In this document: positions 1 to 10,000 of the stretch, in pieces
How positions within the stretch are numbered: position 1 is the first letter of the stretch
Layout: each line of letters opens with the position of its first letter
Source: Prorocentrum cordatum
Taxonomy: Eukaryota > Sar > Dinophyceae > Prorocentrales > Prorocentraceae
Direction: 5' to 3'
DNA: 64,000 bases
Assembly (NCBI GenBank): GCA_963575745.1
Contig: CAUYUJ010018460.1
Location: 728,942-792,941 of the forward strand
Position numbers and translations under genes: made by a program
The notes under the pieces: model-generated
What the model saw: only the letters and a program-made list of their open reading frames with translations
The model's database searches: none
Told to the model about the DNA's origin: nothing

Positions 1-94
1 TCGGCCGGCGGCGATCCCCCGCCGCAAGGCGTGCGACGTGGAGCGCCGCCGGCGACGCAGAGTCGCTCGGTGCTGAACGAGCCGACGTTTTTCG

Positions 95-256
95 TCAGGA
101 GGGGAAAAAACACACAGACACAATTAATCGGCGATTCCCAGAAAATATGGGAAAATATGGGAAGTGGGGGGGAAGACAGAAACCCGGAAAATATGGGAAA
201 ATATGGGGAATCTTTTGATTTGTGTGTATTTATTTGTGTGTTCCAGTTCCCCTTCA
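95..256. repeat. Inverted-repeat element family A, copy 1
   Basis: A segment running from TCAGGAGGGGAAAAAACACA to GTGTTCCAGTTCCCCTTCA recurs at 1228-1390 and 32813-32978. Inside it the phrase GAAAATATGGGAAAATATGG occurs twice. The ends are imperfect inverted repeats (AGGGGAA..ACACACA against its complement AGGGGAACTGGAACACACA), so it looks like a short non-autonomous transposon of about 160 bp. I see no open coding sequence in it and could not fix a target duplication. Confidence 0.6.
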
Positions 257-259
257 TTT

Positions 260-461
260 CGGGCCGGGCGAAAGGGGGGGATTGGGAAAGGGGGGGGGTT
301 ACGAAATTAGCTGCATGCAGCTGGTTTCGGCCCCACCGAGGGGCCCGCCCCTCGAGACATCGCCGCCTCCCGGCGCCGGGAGGCGCCGGGGAAAATCAGC
401 TAATTACGTGAGCTGATTCTCAAACCCCCCCCTTTGCTATCCCCCCCTTTCGCCCGGCCCG
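260..461. repeat. Fold-back (MITE-like) element, about 200 bp
   Basis: The left arm starts CGGGCCGGGCGAAAGGGGGG and runs to AAATTAGCT near 312. The right arm, from AGCTAATTACG near 397 to the closing CGCCCGGCCCG at 451-461, is its complement with small gaps. Arms are about 50 nt each, giving a large hairpin. It lies directly beside a family A element, which suggests one inserted next to the other. Confidence 0.55.
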
Positions 462-1227
462 AGTTTTGGAGACGCCCGATCGTTCAAGGCTGAACGATCC
501 CGTCGGTGTCAGAAACTAACGCCAGGGTCGGCACGACACGAGCCTGCCGTAGCAAGGATGAGCGACTTTCCAAGGTCCCCTTTGCATCCTTCCGCTTCGG
601 CCCACCCTGGGCCGCTGCCGCTTGCCGCGCCCCGCTCGCAAAGCATCCTGTATGGTGCGTCTTTATCATGCGGGTCCACGGTACGTCCCTCAGGTCCGCT
701 GGATCTGAGAGATTCCCGATGTACCCCGATCCGACTTTGCCCCGTGTCGGGCCTGGCCGCGCCCGCGTCCAAGGCGACGAAGACGTCGACGACGACGACG
801 ACGACGACTGCGAGGACAAGATCTTCGAGGACTGCCACGGCCGCCTCTGGGCGGAGAGGCCCTGCGGCGCCCTGGAGCGCTACGTGTGGGGCGTGCCTCT
901 GCACCGCGGCCCGGGTGCGGCGGCAAAAAGATGAGCATCGCCGCTGCCGTCGAGGTCTGCATGCGGGCTCGAGCCGGACGGTGGTTCTGGCGAGCTCGTG
1001 GACCGTTCTCGTTTGGATGTCGCCTCGCAGCAGAGGCAGAGATGAAGACGGAAGGAAGGACCGCAAGAGCAGCACGGAAACACGAGAGGCACTCTGGAGC
1101 TCGAGCCCTGGCCTGCATCGCTGCCCTCCCCCTGCCGTCCCCAGGCACCTGGCGTGTTTTGCTGTTTGAGTCCTGGCCGTCTGTCGGGTTCCAGGGCGCT
1201 CCAGCAGATGTCCGGGGCCGAGAAGGT
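462..1227. other. No gene recognised
   Basis: GC-rich DNA open in several frames on both strands, with a short (GAC)n run near 774-810. None of the readings resembles a known family or has convincing start or splice context. I see no supported gene here. Confidence 0.4.
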
Positions 1228-1390
1228 TCAGGAGGGAAAGAAACACACAGACACAATTAATCGTCGAGTCCCAGGAAAATATGCAAAAATATGGGAAGTG
1301 GTGGGGAAGACAAAAACCCAGAAAATATGGGAAAATATGGGGGATATTTTTATTTGTGTGTATTTATTTGTGTGTTCCAGTTCCCCTTCA
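1228..1390. repeat. Inverted-repeat element family A, copy 2
   Basis: Closely matches the copy at 95-256, including the doubled AAAATATGGG phrase and the ends TCAGGAGGG and TTCCCCTTCA. Confidence 0.6.
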
Positions 1391-1424
1391 AAGGTGCCCG
1401 TGGACGGTGGTCTGGACCTTGGGG

Positions 1425-1924
1425 CCGCCTCTCTCTCTCTCTCTCTTACTATTTGCCCCACGGTTGCCGTCCTTATCTCGATCCTTCTCTCTCCATCTCT
1501 GTCTGTCTCTCTGTCTCTCTGTCTCTCTCTCTCTCTCTCTCCTCCTGCGTCTCCTTCTGTTTCTCGTCCGTTCTCCGTCGTCCAGGGGGTCCGAGTGCTC
1601 CCGCCAACCCATCGGCCTGTTCGTCCATTCCCCCCCGCTGCGTTCCCAGTAATCTTCCCTGGGGCTCGTTTTTTGACGGAGGCGCTGCGGGGCCGCTCAC
1701 CCCGTGCCATGCCAGGCATGGGTTTTGATCACGTTTCTGTGTGTGTGTCTCTCTCTCTCTCTTTTCACTTCTGTCTCTCTTTATATATATACATGTAAAT
1801 ATATTATATGTACACATCTCTCTCGTTGTTTTTATCTCGCTCAACGTCTCTCTCTCTCTCTCTCCCTCTCGCTCGTTCTCTCTCTCTCTCTCTGGGTACA
1901 TCTATGTAGGTCGTTAGTTGTGTG

Positions 1925-1955
<31 letters not shown>

Positions 1956-1980
1956 GTCGTTCTCCCTCTGCCCTCTCTTG
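1425..1980. repeat. (CT)n-rich microsatellite region
   Basis: Long interrupted CT runs with short TATA patches (about 1780-1812). Open frames across it on both strands are low-complexity artefacts. Confidence 0.8.
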
Positions 1981-1989
1981 CTCTGCGAG

Positions 1990-3112
1990 GCTCGAAAGCA
2001 TGTCCGAAGAAGCCCGCCGCAGCTACCGCTTTTTGAAAACTGTCTGCAATGACCCCGCCGCAGTTGCCGCTTGCTGTATCCAAGCAGCAATGTGGGTGGG
2101 TTGCAGGTGGGTCACGGTTATGTCGCGGGCGGTTGGTGGGTGGGTCACGGGCGGGTCGCCGGCAAGTCGCGGGGCGGTCGCGGGCGCGTCGCGGGTGGAT
2201 CGCAGGTGGGTAGCAGGCATGTCGCAGTGTAGCACAGACAACGAGATTCTGCACCGCGGAAGCCCACTTCGGTCACGCACCCAAACTGGGGTATGAGAGG
2301 TATAAGACCGCTCGGACCCATGCCTCTGACCACGCCGCCCACAGAACAGTCCGCCTGGTGTCGCCTCCAGGGTAGATCTGCATGTCTGCAGCGCACGCGC
2401 CCCGAAGGCCAAGAGATTGTGGAGGAGGAGGAGGAAGAGGAGAAGGAGGAGGAGGAGGAGGAGCAGGAGGAGGAGGAGCAGGAGGAGCAGGAGGAGGAGG
2501 AGGAGGGTGAACGAGTCCCGAGCAGAACAGCAATTCAGCACGACCGGGGCGACGCCGACAGCGACGGGGACGACGACGGCGACGAGGCGCGCCAGAGGTG
2601 CACCCCGCAGCACGGAGTTGGGGGACGGGCCCGCGCTGCGAGGTTCGGCACACAATGGAGGCCCATGCCAAGAGCCTCCTGCTTGCCTCCAGGGTACCCT
2701 GGGCTTCTTGGGTTGACGCTCCCGCGCCGAAGATCGATGGACGTCCTGGGGTCTCGGGGTTGGGTTTCTTGTGGAAGGTCTCTTGTGGTCGAGCTCGTAC
2801 GGAACTGCGTATCGTGGCGCGGTGCTGCGGCGTCCCCGCTTAGAGGAGCAGGAGGCGGAGGAGGAGAAGGAGGTGGCGGAGGCGGAGGCGGAGGCGGAGG
2901 AAAAGGAGGAGGAGGAGGAGGTGATGGAGAAGGCGGAGGAGGGGGCTCTCTGGGTTCTCCTGTCGGCCCCTCCTCCCCTCCTCCCCACGCCCCCGGCGAG
3001 AGGCGCTGCCCCTCTGGGCCGGCGGGGAGCTGCGGCTGGCGGGCGTGGTCCCCTGGCAGCTGACGGAGTGCCCTGGGGAGCAGCCGAGAAGGGCCCAGGA
3101 AGGTCCCTAGTT
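1990..3112. other. Spacer with (GGA)n tracts and a dispersed repeat
   Basis: Contains GTCGCGGGC-type repeats (2100-2220), GGA tracts near 2417-2511 and 2850-2940, and a stretch at about 2655-2775 that recurs in diverged form at 44650-44820 (shared phrases CTTGCCTCCAGGG and TTCTTGGGTT). No convincing gene. Confidence 0.45.
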
Positions 3113-3267
3113 TAATGCAGGGCCTGTCCCTCTACAGGGGGATATTCAAAATATGCAAAAATTGTCAGGGGACGATTTTTTGACCACGTTTTGGCATTTT
3201 GGATGTATTTTTTGGTGTTTTTGTTTTCCTGCCGAAATCCCCCTATAGGGGGACACGCCCGACCTAA
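3113..3267. mobile_element. MITE family B, copy 1 (8-bp target duplication)
   Basis: A 155-bp element with terminal inverted repeats of the form TwATGTCGGGC...GTCCC-CT-AGGGGGA. The left end is TAATGCAGGGCCTGTCCC and the right end GGGGGACACGCCCGACCTAA. It is flanked by CCCTAGTT (3105-3112) and GCCTAGTT (3268-3275), a duplication matching at 7 of 8 positions. The AT-rich interior (TATTTTTTGGTGTTTTTG) has no coding potential. TIR plus 8-bp duplication fits a hAT- or P-like non-autonomous transposon; the superfamily is an inference. Confidence 0.75.
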
Positions 3268-3654
3268 GCCTAGTTTGGCATCGCTCGGACGCGTGCGCTT
3301 TTTCCTCTTGCGAGGGCCATCGAGGAGCATCTTGGTCCATGCTGCGGAGACAAACGAAGCCGCGCGCACGAGGTCGGAAAGTGCACGGGGGTTGGGCGTC
3401 CGAGCGATGGCGAGCCGAGGGCTTAACGCTCTCATCCCCAGCCATCCTAGTGTGCGGGGCCCCCTTCGGAAGAGACAGCGCCCTCGCGTCTCGTCCTCCT
3501 CGTGTCCTCTCCGCTACTCTCCTCCTCCCCCCTCCGCCCTCTTCCCGTCCCTGCCCCTGCCCACCGCATGCAATCATCATCGTCATCGTCGGCAGCCCTC
3601 CTCGTCATCGCCATTGTCATCCAATGCATGTCGGCACCCCCACGCGCTCCGGGG

Positions 3655-4110
3655 CCCCTTTGGGGAGCTCCACCGAAGGCCCCAACGGCCGTCCTCGCAC
3701 GCGACCCCCTGCCCATTTCGACACACCCCTCACACGCTTCGTGGCCCCATAGGGAGCTCCACCGAAGGCCCCAGCGGCCGTTCTCGCATGCGGTTCCCTG
3801 CCCATTTCGGCACTCCCTTCGCACGGTTCGTGGCGACACAGGGATCTCCACCTCAGGCCCCAATGGCCGTCCTCGCATGCGGTTCCCTGCCAATTTCGGC
3901 ACAGCCCTCACATGCTTCGTGGCGGCGCAGTGATCTCCACCTAAGGCCCCACTGGCCGTACGTCCATGCGGTTCCCCTCCCAGCACACCTCTCGCACGTT
4001 TCGTGTCCCCATCATGAGCTGTCCTCGCATGCGGCTCCCCGCCCATTCTGGCAAACCTCTTATACTTTTGGTTGCCCCACAGGGAGCTGCCTGCACCTAA
4101 GGCCCGAGTG
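3655..4110. repeat. 90-bp tandem repeat array
   Basis: Five or so degenerate units begin with GGGAGCTCC or GGGATCTCC near 3661, 3750, 3840, 3930 and 4081 and contain TGCCCATTTCGGCA-like and CGCATGCGGTTCC phrases. The first four are about 90 bp apart. Because 90 is a multiple of three, the frame through it stays open, but nothing supports a protein. Confidence 0.65.
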
Positions 4111-5500
4111 GCCGCCTTGTCGGTGTCGCGGTCGACCCGCGCGCGTCGCTGGAATTCTTTCGGGGCGACCACCGCGCGTCGTGGAGACTTCGTTGCGCTC
4201 CGTGTCTTGGCGGGAGACGAGCTTGCATCTTGCGGGCGCCTACAAGAAACGGGTCCCCCGGACGCCCGGTCGCTCGTCGCCAATCCCCCCGCGTGCCCTC
4301 ATTCGCCTTTGTTCTCCTCCTCTTCCTCCTCTTCCTCCTCCTCCGCGCCCCAGTCGCTTTGCTGTGCCTCCCTCCTGCTTTTTCACCTGCCTCGCGATAT
4401 TCGCAGCTGCACATGGTCGGGCTTTTCGCTCGCGAGTATATTTATCGAATCGGCTTGCGGATAAGGTCAGCTAAGCCGAGGTTGATTTGTACATCGATGC
4501 AAATCTCGGCAGCCCTACGAAATCCCATACATCTCTTCCAACGACAGCGTGGGCAAATCTTGGGCGAGAAGGGGACCGAGAGGGAGAGCCGCGAAGGATC
4601 TGGCAGGATCGAGGGCGTTTCTGAGGATGGCCGCGGTTGGAGACCCGAGGAGGATCGAGGGGCAGCAGCGAGATTAGAGGATCGAGGTGGTTCGTGGTTC
4701 GATTAGAGGATCGAGATTTTCTTTTCTTTTTTTGTTTTAAAGGGGCTGGGAGGACCGAGGATTGAGCAGCACCCGAGGAGGGTCGAGGCTCCAGTGTCGA
4801 GGTGCTTCTTCGGCGTTTCTGGCCCCGTGGAGTCTCCTGGCGAGGTACCCCTCGCTGTACCGCGGGCCCTGCAACGTCAACCGCGACAAGGCGGTGAAGC
4901 CGACAGACGCCACTATCTTTGTCTTCTCGCGCGACGGACCCTGGGGGCCCCGGGACTAACCAGAGCCCCAACGTCAAAGACGGCAACGCTGAGGTGTTTG
5001 GCCTCTGGGGGGGTTCTCGGGTCCCTGGATTCAAGAGGCGATTGGACAGGGTAAACAAACGCCATTGGAGGAGGGGGTGGATTTTTCGTGGAGCCCGTAC
5101 CATCTTGAAAAATCATGGCGTCGGAAGTCGGGGACGGACCACGCAGAGCCTTGTTGTTATGGGACGCTCGGGAAAGTGGGCGCTTCCATCGAGGGATCGC
5201 GACGTTGGCTCCTCGCCATCATTCGGAAGGACCGCGGAAGCCAGCGAGGAGAGCTTGATGGCGGCTGTGGCCGGCGGATCATGCCGGCGGAAGCTGTTGT
5301 AAGCTGGCGGAGAAGAGTTGCAAACAGCCCCGCAGAGGTGTTGGCGTCAGCGTCGTGTGTCGTGTTCCGGGTTGGCCAGTTGGCCTCAGTGCTGGGATCA
5401 CACGCCAGTGGTGTAACTATGCCAAGGTTTCCGACCTCGTGTTCTCTGTTGTTGTGCGACCCTGCGTCCGTATAGACCTCTCGATCTGCGACCATTTGCG
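4111..5500. other. No gene recognised
   Basis: Includes a TCCTCC run near 4315-4345, GAGGATCGAGG-type degenerate repeats (4600-4780) and otherwise mixed sequence. Some readings are open for over 150 codons, but I recognise no family and cannot place exon borders. Confidence 0.35.
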
Positions 5501-5504
5501 AATT

Positions 5505-5745
5505 CCGGGCTGCGCGCGGCGCGCGAGGGCCCCCCCGCCTCCCGAGGAGCGGCCGCGGGCCTCGGCCCGCTGCGCACGCTGGCCGAGCACCGGGGCGCCG
5601 CCCGGAGGTGCCGGCAGGCCGGGGGCACGGCGTGGTCGTGCGAGCTGTGCGGCGTGTGGGGCCTGTCGTCGGCGGCGGACCTCGAGGCGCACGACGCCGG
5701 CAAGATCCACCGGAAGCGTGTGCTGCTCGAGGAGCCAGCGTGTGT
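5505..5745 (+). CDS. Probable exon with a U1/matrin-type zinc finger
   Basis: Read in the frame of 5654, the stretch ends with the peptide CELCGVWGLSSAADLEAHDA followed by GKIHRKR. This has the C-x2-C-x12-H-x5-H spacing and the H-x2-GK-x-H-x-K/R ending typical of U1/matrin/JAZ-type zinc fingers, which bind RNA or DNA. The upstream part is Ala/Arg/Gly-rich with strong GC-ending codons. It runs directly into a CT microsatellite at 5757, so the exon must end before that; the first exon and the remaining gene were not found. It could be a pseudogene fragment. Exact borders are uncertain. Confidence 0.5.
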
Positions 5746-5756
5746 GAAAAAGCCGT

Positions 5757-5849
5757 GCCTCTCTCTCTCTCTCTCTCTTTCTTTTGTCTCTCTCTTTTTC
5801 TCTCCCTTTCTCGTGTATAGTTACATATATAATGTAGACACACGCGTTT

Positions 5850-5897
<48 letters not shown>
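5757..5897. repeat. (CT)n followed by (TA)n microsatellites
   Basis: CT repeats at about 5757-5815 and an uninterrupted TA run at about 5862-5896. The following 5900-6540 has CA/TG-rich sequence (ACACAC, CATGCA) and no gene. Confidence 0.85.
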
Positions 5898-5901
<4 letters not shown>

Positions 5902-6549
5902 ACGTCTGATATCTGGCCTGTACGTTTGGTACATTTATCTAAAGACATATGTATACATAGATGTGTGCGTGTGACTGTATGTGGGCGGGTGTACCTGAAC
6001 ATTTGCGCACACGGGTCCGTGTGTGTACACAAGTACATGCATGCACATGTTATGTATGCACATGTTATGCACACACACACCGGCATACCATGCATGCACC
6101 CACACACGCAAATCTGTACATAAAGGCATGTACAGCCTAGTTAGCGCACGTGTTCAAAACGGAATATACTCGTTCAGGTGGTTGTATGTTTGTCAGAGGT
6201 GGGGGGTGAGATCGCAGTGAATCGGAGACCCCCCACCGGGAAATCGGTTTCGGTTTCGTGCTCGTGTCGTGCGTGCGGGCGAGGCGAAGCTGCGCGTGAT
6301 CCTCCTGCAGCTAGGCCGACGTAGGAGCGAGAGTTCGTTGACCCTCCGCCGGTGGCTGGGAGGTGATCCCAGTGGGGCCGGGCGGTGTCCTCCCGCGCGC
6401 CAGTGGCCGGGAGGTGTCCCGGTTGGGCCGGGCGGGCGGTGTCCCGGGTGTCCCGGGCGTCCCGGCGCTAACGCAGGTCGCTGATTTCATAGTAGTTCGT
6501 TTTTTTCGGCGCCTGCGGCGGGCTTTCTTATCCAATCCAGCTCATCGTA

Positions 6550-6578
6550 ATCCAGAAGCCGCATTAAAGTGATCATTT
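6550..6578 (+). repeat. Left terminal inverted repeat of the giant element
   Basis: Twenty-nine bases starting ATCCAGAAGCCG and ending GTGATCATTT, identical to the reverse complement of 30539-30567. TA precedes it at 6548-6549. Confidence 0.88.
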
Positions 6579-6688
6579 CCCCCCTCTGTGACAGAGGGGG
6601 TGTTTTTCGGACCCCCTCTGTGACAGAGGGGGTGCGTTCGGAGGCCCTCTGTGACAGAGGGGGTGCGTTCGGTCTCTGCGACAGAGTT
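6579..6688. repeat. Left subterminal palindrome array
   Basis: Three good copies of CCCCTCTGTGACAGAGGGG lie at 6579-6600, 6611-6633 and 6643-6664, and a degenerate fourth lies at 6671-6688, spaced about 30 bp. Each is a near-perfect palindrome broken only at the central GTGAC. Their place next to the TIR suggests transposase binding or end recognition (inference). Confidence 0.75.
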
Positions 6689-7110
6689 GCTCGTCACCCC
6701 GTTCCTCCTCATCCTGCTTCTTGATTTCGGATATGTCATGCTACCACTGCGCTCATCATCTTTGCGTCTGTGATCCTCGTCGTGTTGTTCCATGCGTCAT
6801 TTTCACAATTTCCACCACATTATCCTCCGTTGCCGTTCTGGCCCGCCATCTACCTCGTCACTCTCCTTCGTCTGCATGTCCTTATTCTTTTCCGCTCTTT
6901 TTTCGCCTCCCTCTGGTTCGATTTCCGCTCTTCGTCCACTTCGTTCATTCGTTTCCAACCCCCCTTCCTTTCAAGTTCCCCGCCGTCCAATCACGTCGCG
7001 TCGTCCGCCGCCGCTATGCTCAAACCACCCCGCGCCCGTGGGATCGCCCGCGAGCACCGGTGCAGCTGGGCCCGTCGCGGCCTAACGCGCGCCTGCGCCA
7101 TCGTCTTGCA

Positions 7111-8256
7111 ATGGGCGATGCAGGCGGATACACATGGGATGGCGCGGGAGGATGGTGGGATAGCCGCAGCAGCGGCTGGCGTGGCTGGGAGGACGGCCAT
7201 GATTGGTCAGCGAGGGGTTGGAGAGACTGGCGACAAGACGGGCACACGCCAACGGAGGACGCCAAATGGCGCGATGGCCCTGCCGCCGCAGCAGCGGCGG
7301 CGGTCTCGTCTCAACGGCCGTCTCGCTTCGCCGCGCTTAGCGTTGTGAGCCCCCGCGCCCCTGGTCTCGGCAAGCCCGAATTCGATAATTTCGTGAGGGC
7401 TGCCCTCCGAAACGTACCAGAACTTGGGAACGCAGTTTCAGGAGAGGGGTCGGGATCCCGAGCCGCGCCTGCGGCGCAGGAGCCCCGCGCCACCGCAGCG
7501 GCGGCGGCGCGCGGGCCCCAGGATTTTGAGAAGTTTGATGTTAATTATTTTTTGAGTTATGAAGAGAGGCTCGGCACTTCGTTTAAGCAACACAATCAAG
7601 CGTTGAAATGGTGGCGCCATCTGAATGAAGACCCAACTGCCCCGTTCGAGTCAGAAGCCAAGTGGTTTGACAATGCGAAGCCCACCATGGTCGCTGTTTG
7701 CGACCACGGTGCGAGGACGAGCTTTGGTTTCAAAAGCGACGAGGAAGTCCCTTGGCGGTGGCAAGAGATGGTGGCGACGCTCAGGGAGGAAGATATCAGG
7801 GAGGTCGTGGAGGGGCCCCGCAGCAGCGGGGCTCTGATCGGCTGTTCCCTCGAAGTCCGGCCAAACAGCTACGACCACATGCGTCAGAGTATTGTGCGCG
7901 CGCGACAGTTCGCGGGGCAGCGGGTGAAAGTGAAGCTGCCGATGTGGGATTTCGTGTTGCACCGCGACGACGGGACAGGCGTCCGTTTACACCCGCACTG
8001 GGGCGACAGGAAGGTCGAAGCTCTGCCCCTCGTCCCCCACGCGGACACGGTGAGGCCACCAACCGCGGGTTTGGGCGGGAGCGACGGGTCAGGAACTTTT
8101 CGCTGGCACAAGGACCTCGGTGTGGAGCGCAAGGTCAAGTTCGACGCCGCCAGAGAGAAGGGGAGGCCGACGCCCTCTCAGGGGCCCCGCAGCAGCGGGG
8201 CCGCGGCGTCCAGCACCAGGCCCTCGGCGTCCGCAGCAGCGGGTGGCAAACAGTAG
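7111..8256 (+). CDS. Dinoflagellate-expanded protein with NSYDH and WDFVLHRDDGT motifs
   Basis: A 381-residue protein from an ATG at 7111 to TAG at 8254. The N-terminal 60 residues are rich in Trp and Gly (GGWWDSRSSGWRGWEDGHDW). An Ala/Pro-rich linker follows, then a conserved half with CSLEVRPNSYDHMRQ and WDFVLHRDDGTGVRLHPHW. From memory the conserved half matches an uncharacterised family with many copies in dinoflagellate proteomes; its function is unknown. Upstream sequence is open but lacks another convincing start. Core hairpins fall inside the gene at 7282-7301, 7815-7832, 8183-8202 and 8231-8242 and are translated in more than one frame (AAAA and RSSG). It is the first gene of the giant element, about 530 bp from the left end. 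Confidence 0.7.
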   Translation: MGDAGGYTWDGAGGWWDSRSSGWRGWEDGHDWSARGWRDWRQDGHTPTEDAKWRDGPAAAAAAAVSSQRPSRFAALSVVSPRAPGLGKPEFDNFVRAALRNVPELGNAVSGEGSGSRAAPAAQEPRATAAAAARGPQDFEKFDVNYFLSYEERLGTSFKQHNQALKWWRHLNEDPTAPFESEAKWFDNAKPTMVAVCDHGARTSFGFKSDEEVPWRWQEMVATLREEDIREVVEGPRSSGALIGCSLEVRPNSYDHMRQSIVRARQFAGQRVKVKLPMWDFVLHRDDGTGVRLHPHWGDRKVEALPLVPHADTVRPPTAGLGGSDGSGTFRWHKDLGVERKVKFDAAREKGRPTPSQGPRSSGAAASSTRPSASAAAGGKQ

Positions 8257-9245
8257 TTTTGGGACCGAATAACTCCCCAGACGATTTGGTTTCGGAGTAG
8301 ATGGCTCCGCAGCAGCAGCGGGGCTCGAATGAAGGGCGCGTTGCATTTCTGCAGGGGCGCGCGCGTCGGCCGCCGAGATCGGGAGCGCTCGTGCAGGCGC
8401 CGTGGCGCGATCTTCGTAAAGAAGTCTTCCCTCTCCTCCCTGTCCCCCCATCCCGCCGCCCTCAACGTCGGCTCCTCGCCGCCCGTTCCTCGTCGCTCCA
8501 CGCCTGTTCGTTCTCCTCCAATTTCCTCTCCCGCTTCCTCGTTCTCTCCTTCCCATTTTTCCCTCCATCCCATTGCATCCCTGGCACCCCAGCGAAGTTC
8601 GCAGTTCGAAGTTTGAAGTTCGGAGTTCGAAGGTTGCAGTTTGAATTTCGAAGCTTCGCACTTCGAGGTTCGATCTTCGAACCTTCGTCATCTCGTCGTC
8701 GTAATCGTCGTCCTCGTTCGTCGTCGTCGTTCCTCGTCGGCGTCGATTGTCGTTGTCGTCGTCGCTCGTTGTCGTCGTCGCCGTCGTCGTCGTGGTCGGT
8801 CGTCGTCGTCGGTCGTTGTCGTCGCTAGTCGTCGTCGCTGGTCGCCGTCGTGGTCATCGTCCTCGTCGTCGTCGTCGTGGTCGTCGTCGCCCTCGTTGTC
8901 GCCGTCGTGGTCATCGTCGTCGTCGTTGTCGTGAAACGCCCCACGTAGGAGGAGCAGAGAAGGGAGTAAGGAGAAATGAGCACGGTGGAGGGAGGAGGGA
9001 GGATTGAACAGGAAGAGGAGGGTACAGATGGAGGTAGAAGGGATGAGGTAGTTCAGAAGTGGGAGCAGCAGACTGGCGCAATGGGAAAAGCCATGTGAGT
9101 GCAGGGAGGGATGGAAATGCGATAAAGTGAAGCCGCAGCCGTTGCAGGTCTGCCTCCCGCCGCGCCCGCCCGCCTCCGCGACTGGAGCCGCGCAGGAGCC
9201 TCTGCCGAAGTCTCCGCAGCAGCGGGGACTGCCAGAGGAGGCTCC
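8254..9245. repeat. Long direct repeat R1 (spacer and 5' leader)
   Basis: Matches 10105-11150 for about 1 kb. Both copies start at TAGTTT...CTCCCCAGACGATTTGGTT, pass through a TTCGAA-rich minisatellite (8596-8690), a long GTC/CGTCGT tract (8695-8935), the phrase CGCCCCACGTAGGAGGAGCA, and end at a hairpin followed by CTGCCAGAGGAGGC. Each copy lies upstream of a gene, so it may hold a shared promoter or 5' exon (inference). Confidence 0.75.
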
Positions 9246-9265
9246 TTCGCGGTTTTTGCGCCGGT

Positions 9266-9565
9266 ATGGCGAGCATCGCGGGCAAGTACGACGTCGATGA
9301 CTTCGAGCTCATCACGACGGAGGGCAGTGTTTGGCACTGGGCGACCATGGTTGTGCGGTTTCTCCAGTGGCGCAATCGTTGCCGCCATGCACGCGCCGTT
9401 GGAGTGAAGGGCCAGATGCTCGTCGACCAGGCGCGGCAGATGATGGAGGAGGCGCGCCGCACCGAGGAGATGGGCAAGATGATGCTTGAGATGTCGAAGA
9501 AGAAGGTGAAGGACATCCCAGGCAATATTCGGTACTTTTGCCGCCAGCCGCACCAGGAGAGCTGA
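9266..9565 (+). CDS. Small hypothetical protein with a Met/Glu-rich helix
   Basis: A 99-residue protein starting at the ATG at 9266, just after direct repeat R1. Residues 50-82 (VDQARQMMEEARRTEEMGKM) form a probable amphipathic helix or coiled coil, and the C-terminus is basic. I do not recognise the family. It shares its 5' leader with the gene starting at 11063, so it might be a separate gene using a duplicated promoter, or an exon of a larger gene. It is complete with a stop at 9563. Confidence 0.5.
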   Translation: MASIAGKYDVDDFELITTEGSVWHWATMVVRFLQWRNRCRHARAVGVKGQMLVDQARQMMEEARRTEEMGKMMLEMSKKKVKDIPGNIRYFCRQPHQES

Positions 9566-9689
9566 GCGGCGATCGGAGCTGGGCCGATAGAGGAGGACGA
9601 GGAGGAAGAGGAGGGGGGATGAGGAGAGGAGGAGGAGGGGGATGAGGAGTTGGAGGCAGCACGCGCACCCGCACTAAGAGCCGCCAGCC

Positions 9690-9985
9690 GCGCCCGTCTC
9701 CGAGCATGAAACCCGAGCTTGGCTGGGAGGGGGGAGGGCGGTAGCAGAAACAGCGCAGGACAGGGATGGGAGAGGTCACGCATCCGCCGCATTAGCGGCG
9801 GTGGTACGACAGTTCTCATGGCGGCGCGGCGGTCGCTGAGAAATGGAGCACGTGCGTGGGCCTGCGTGCGCTTAATTATGAGTGGCTCTCGTCCCCTCCC
9901 CTCCTCTTCCTCCATGAGATCTCTCTCCTGGTGCATATCCCCTGCCAGTGCTCGTCCTGCTCCTCTATCCGCCCCCCTCGTCCGT
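9690..9985. repeat. Spacer repeat S, copy 1
   Basis: About 300 bp shared with 18060-18330, including AGAAACAGC, GGATGGGAGAGGTCACGCATC, CATGGCGGCGCGGCGG, CTCTCGTCCCCTCCCCTCCT and GGTGCATATCCCCTGCCAG. No coding capacity recognised. Confidence 0.7.
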
Positions 9986-10000
9986 TCCTGCCACCAGCCA

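Noticed and set aside
2290-3060. Glu-rich and Gly-rich frame across 2290-3060
   Set aside because: Driven by GGA repeats; no start, splice or family support.
6721-7110. N-terminal extension of the 7111 gene
   Set aside because: Open, but begins with TTG, is low complexity (Phe/Pro/Arg-rich) and lacks the Gly/Trp character of the conserved start.
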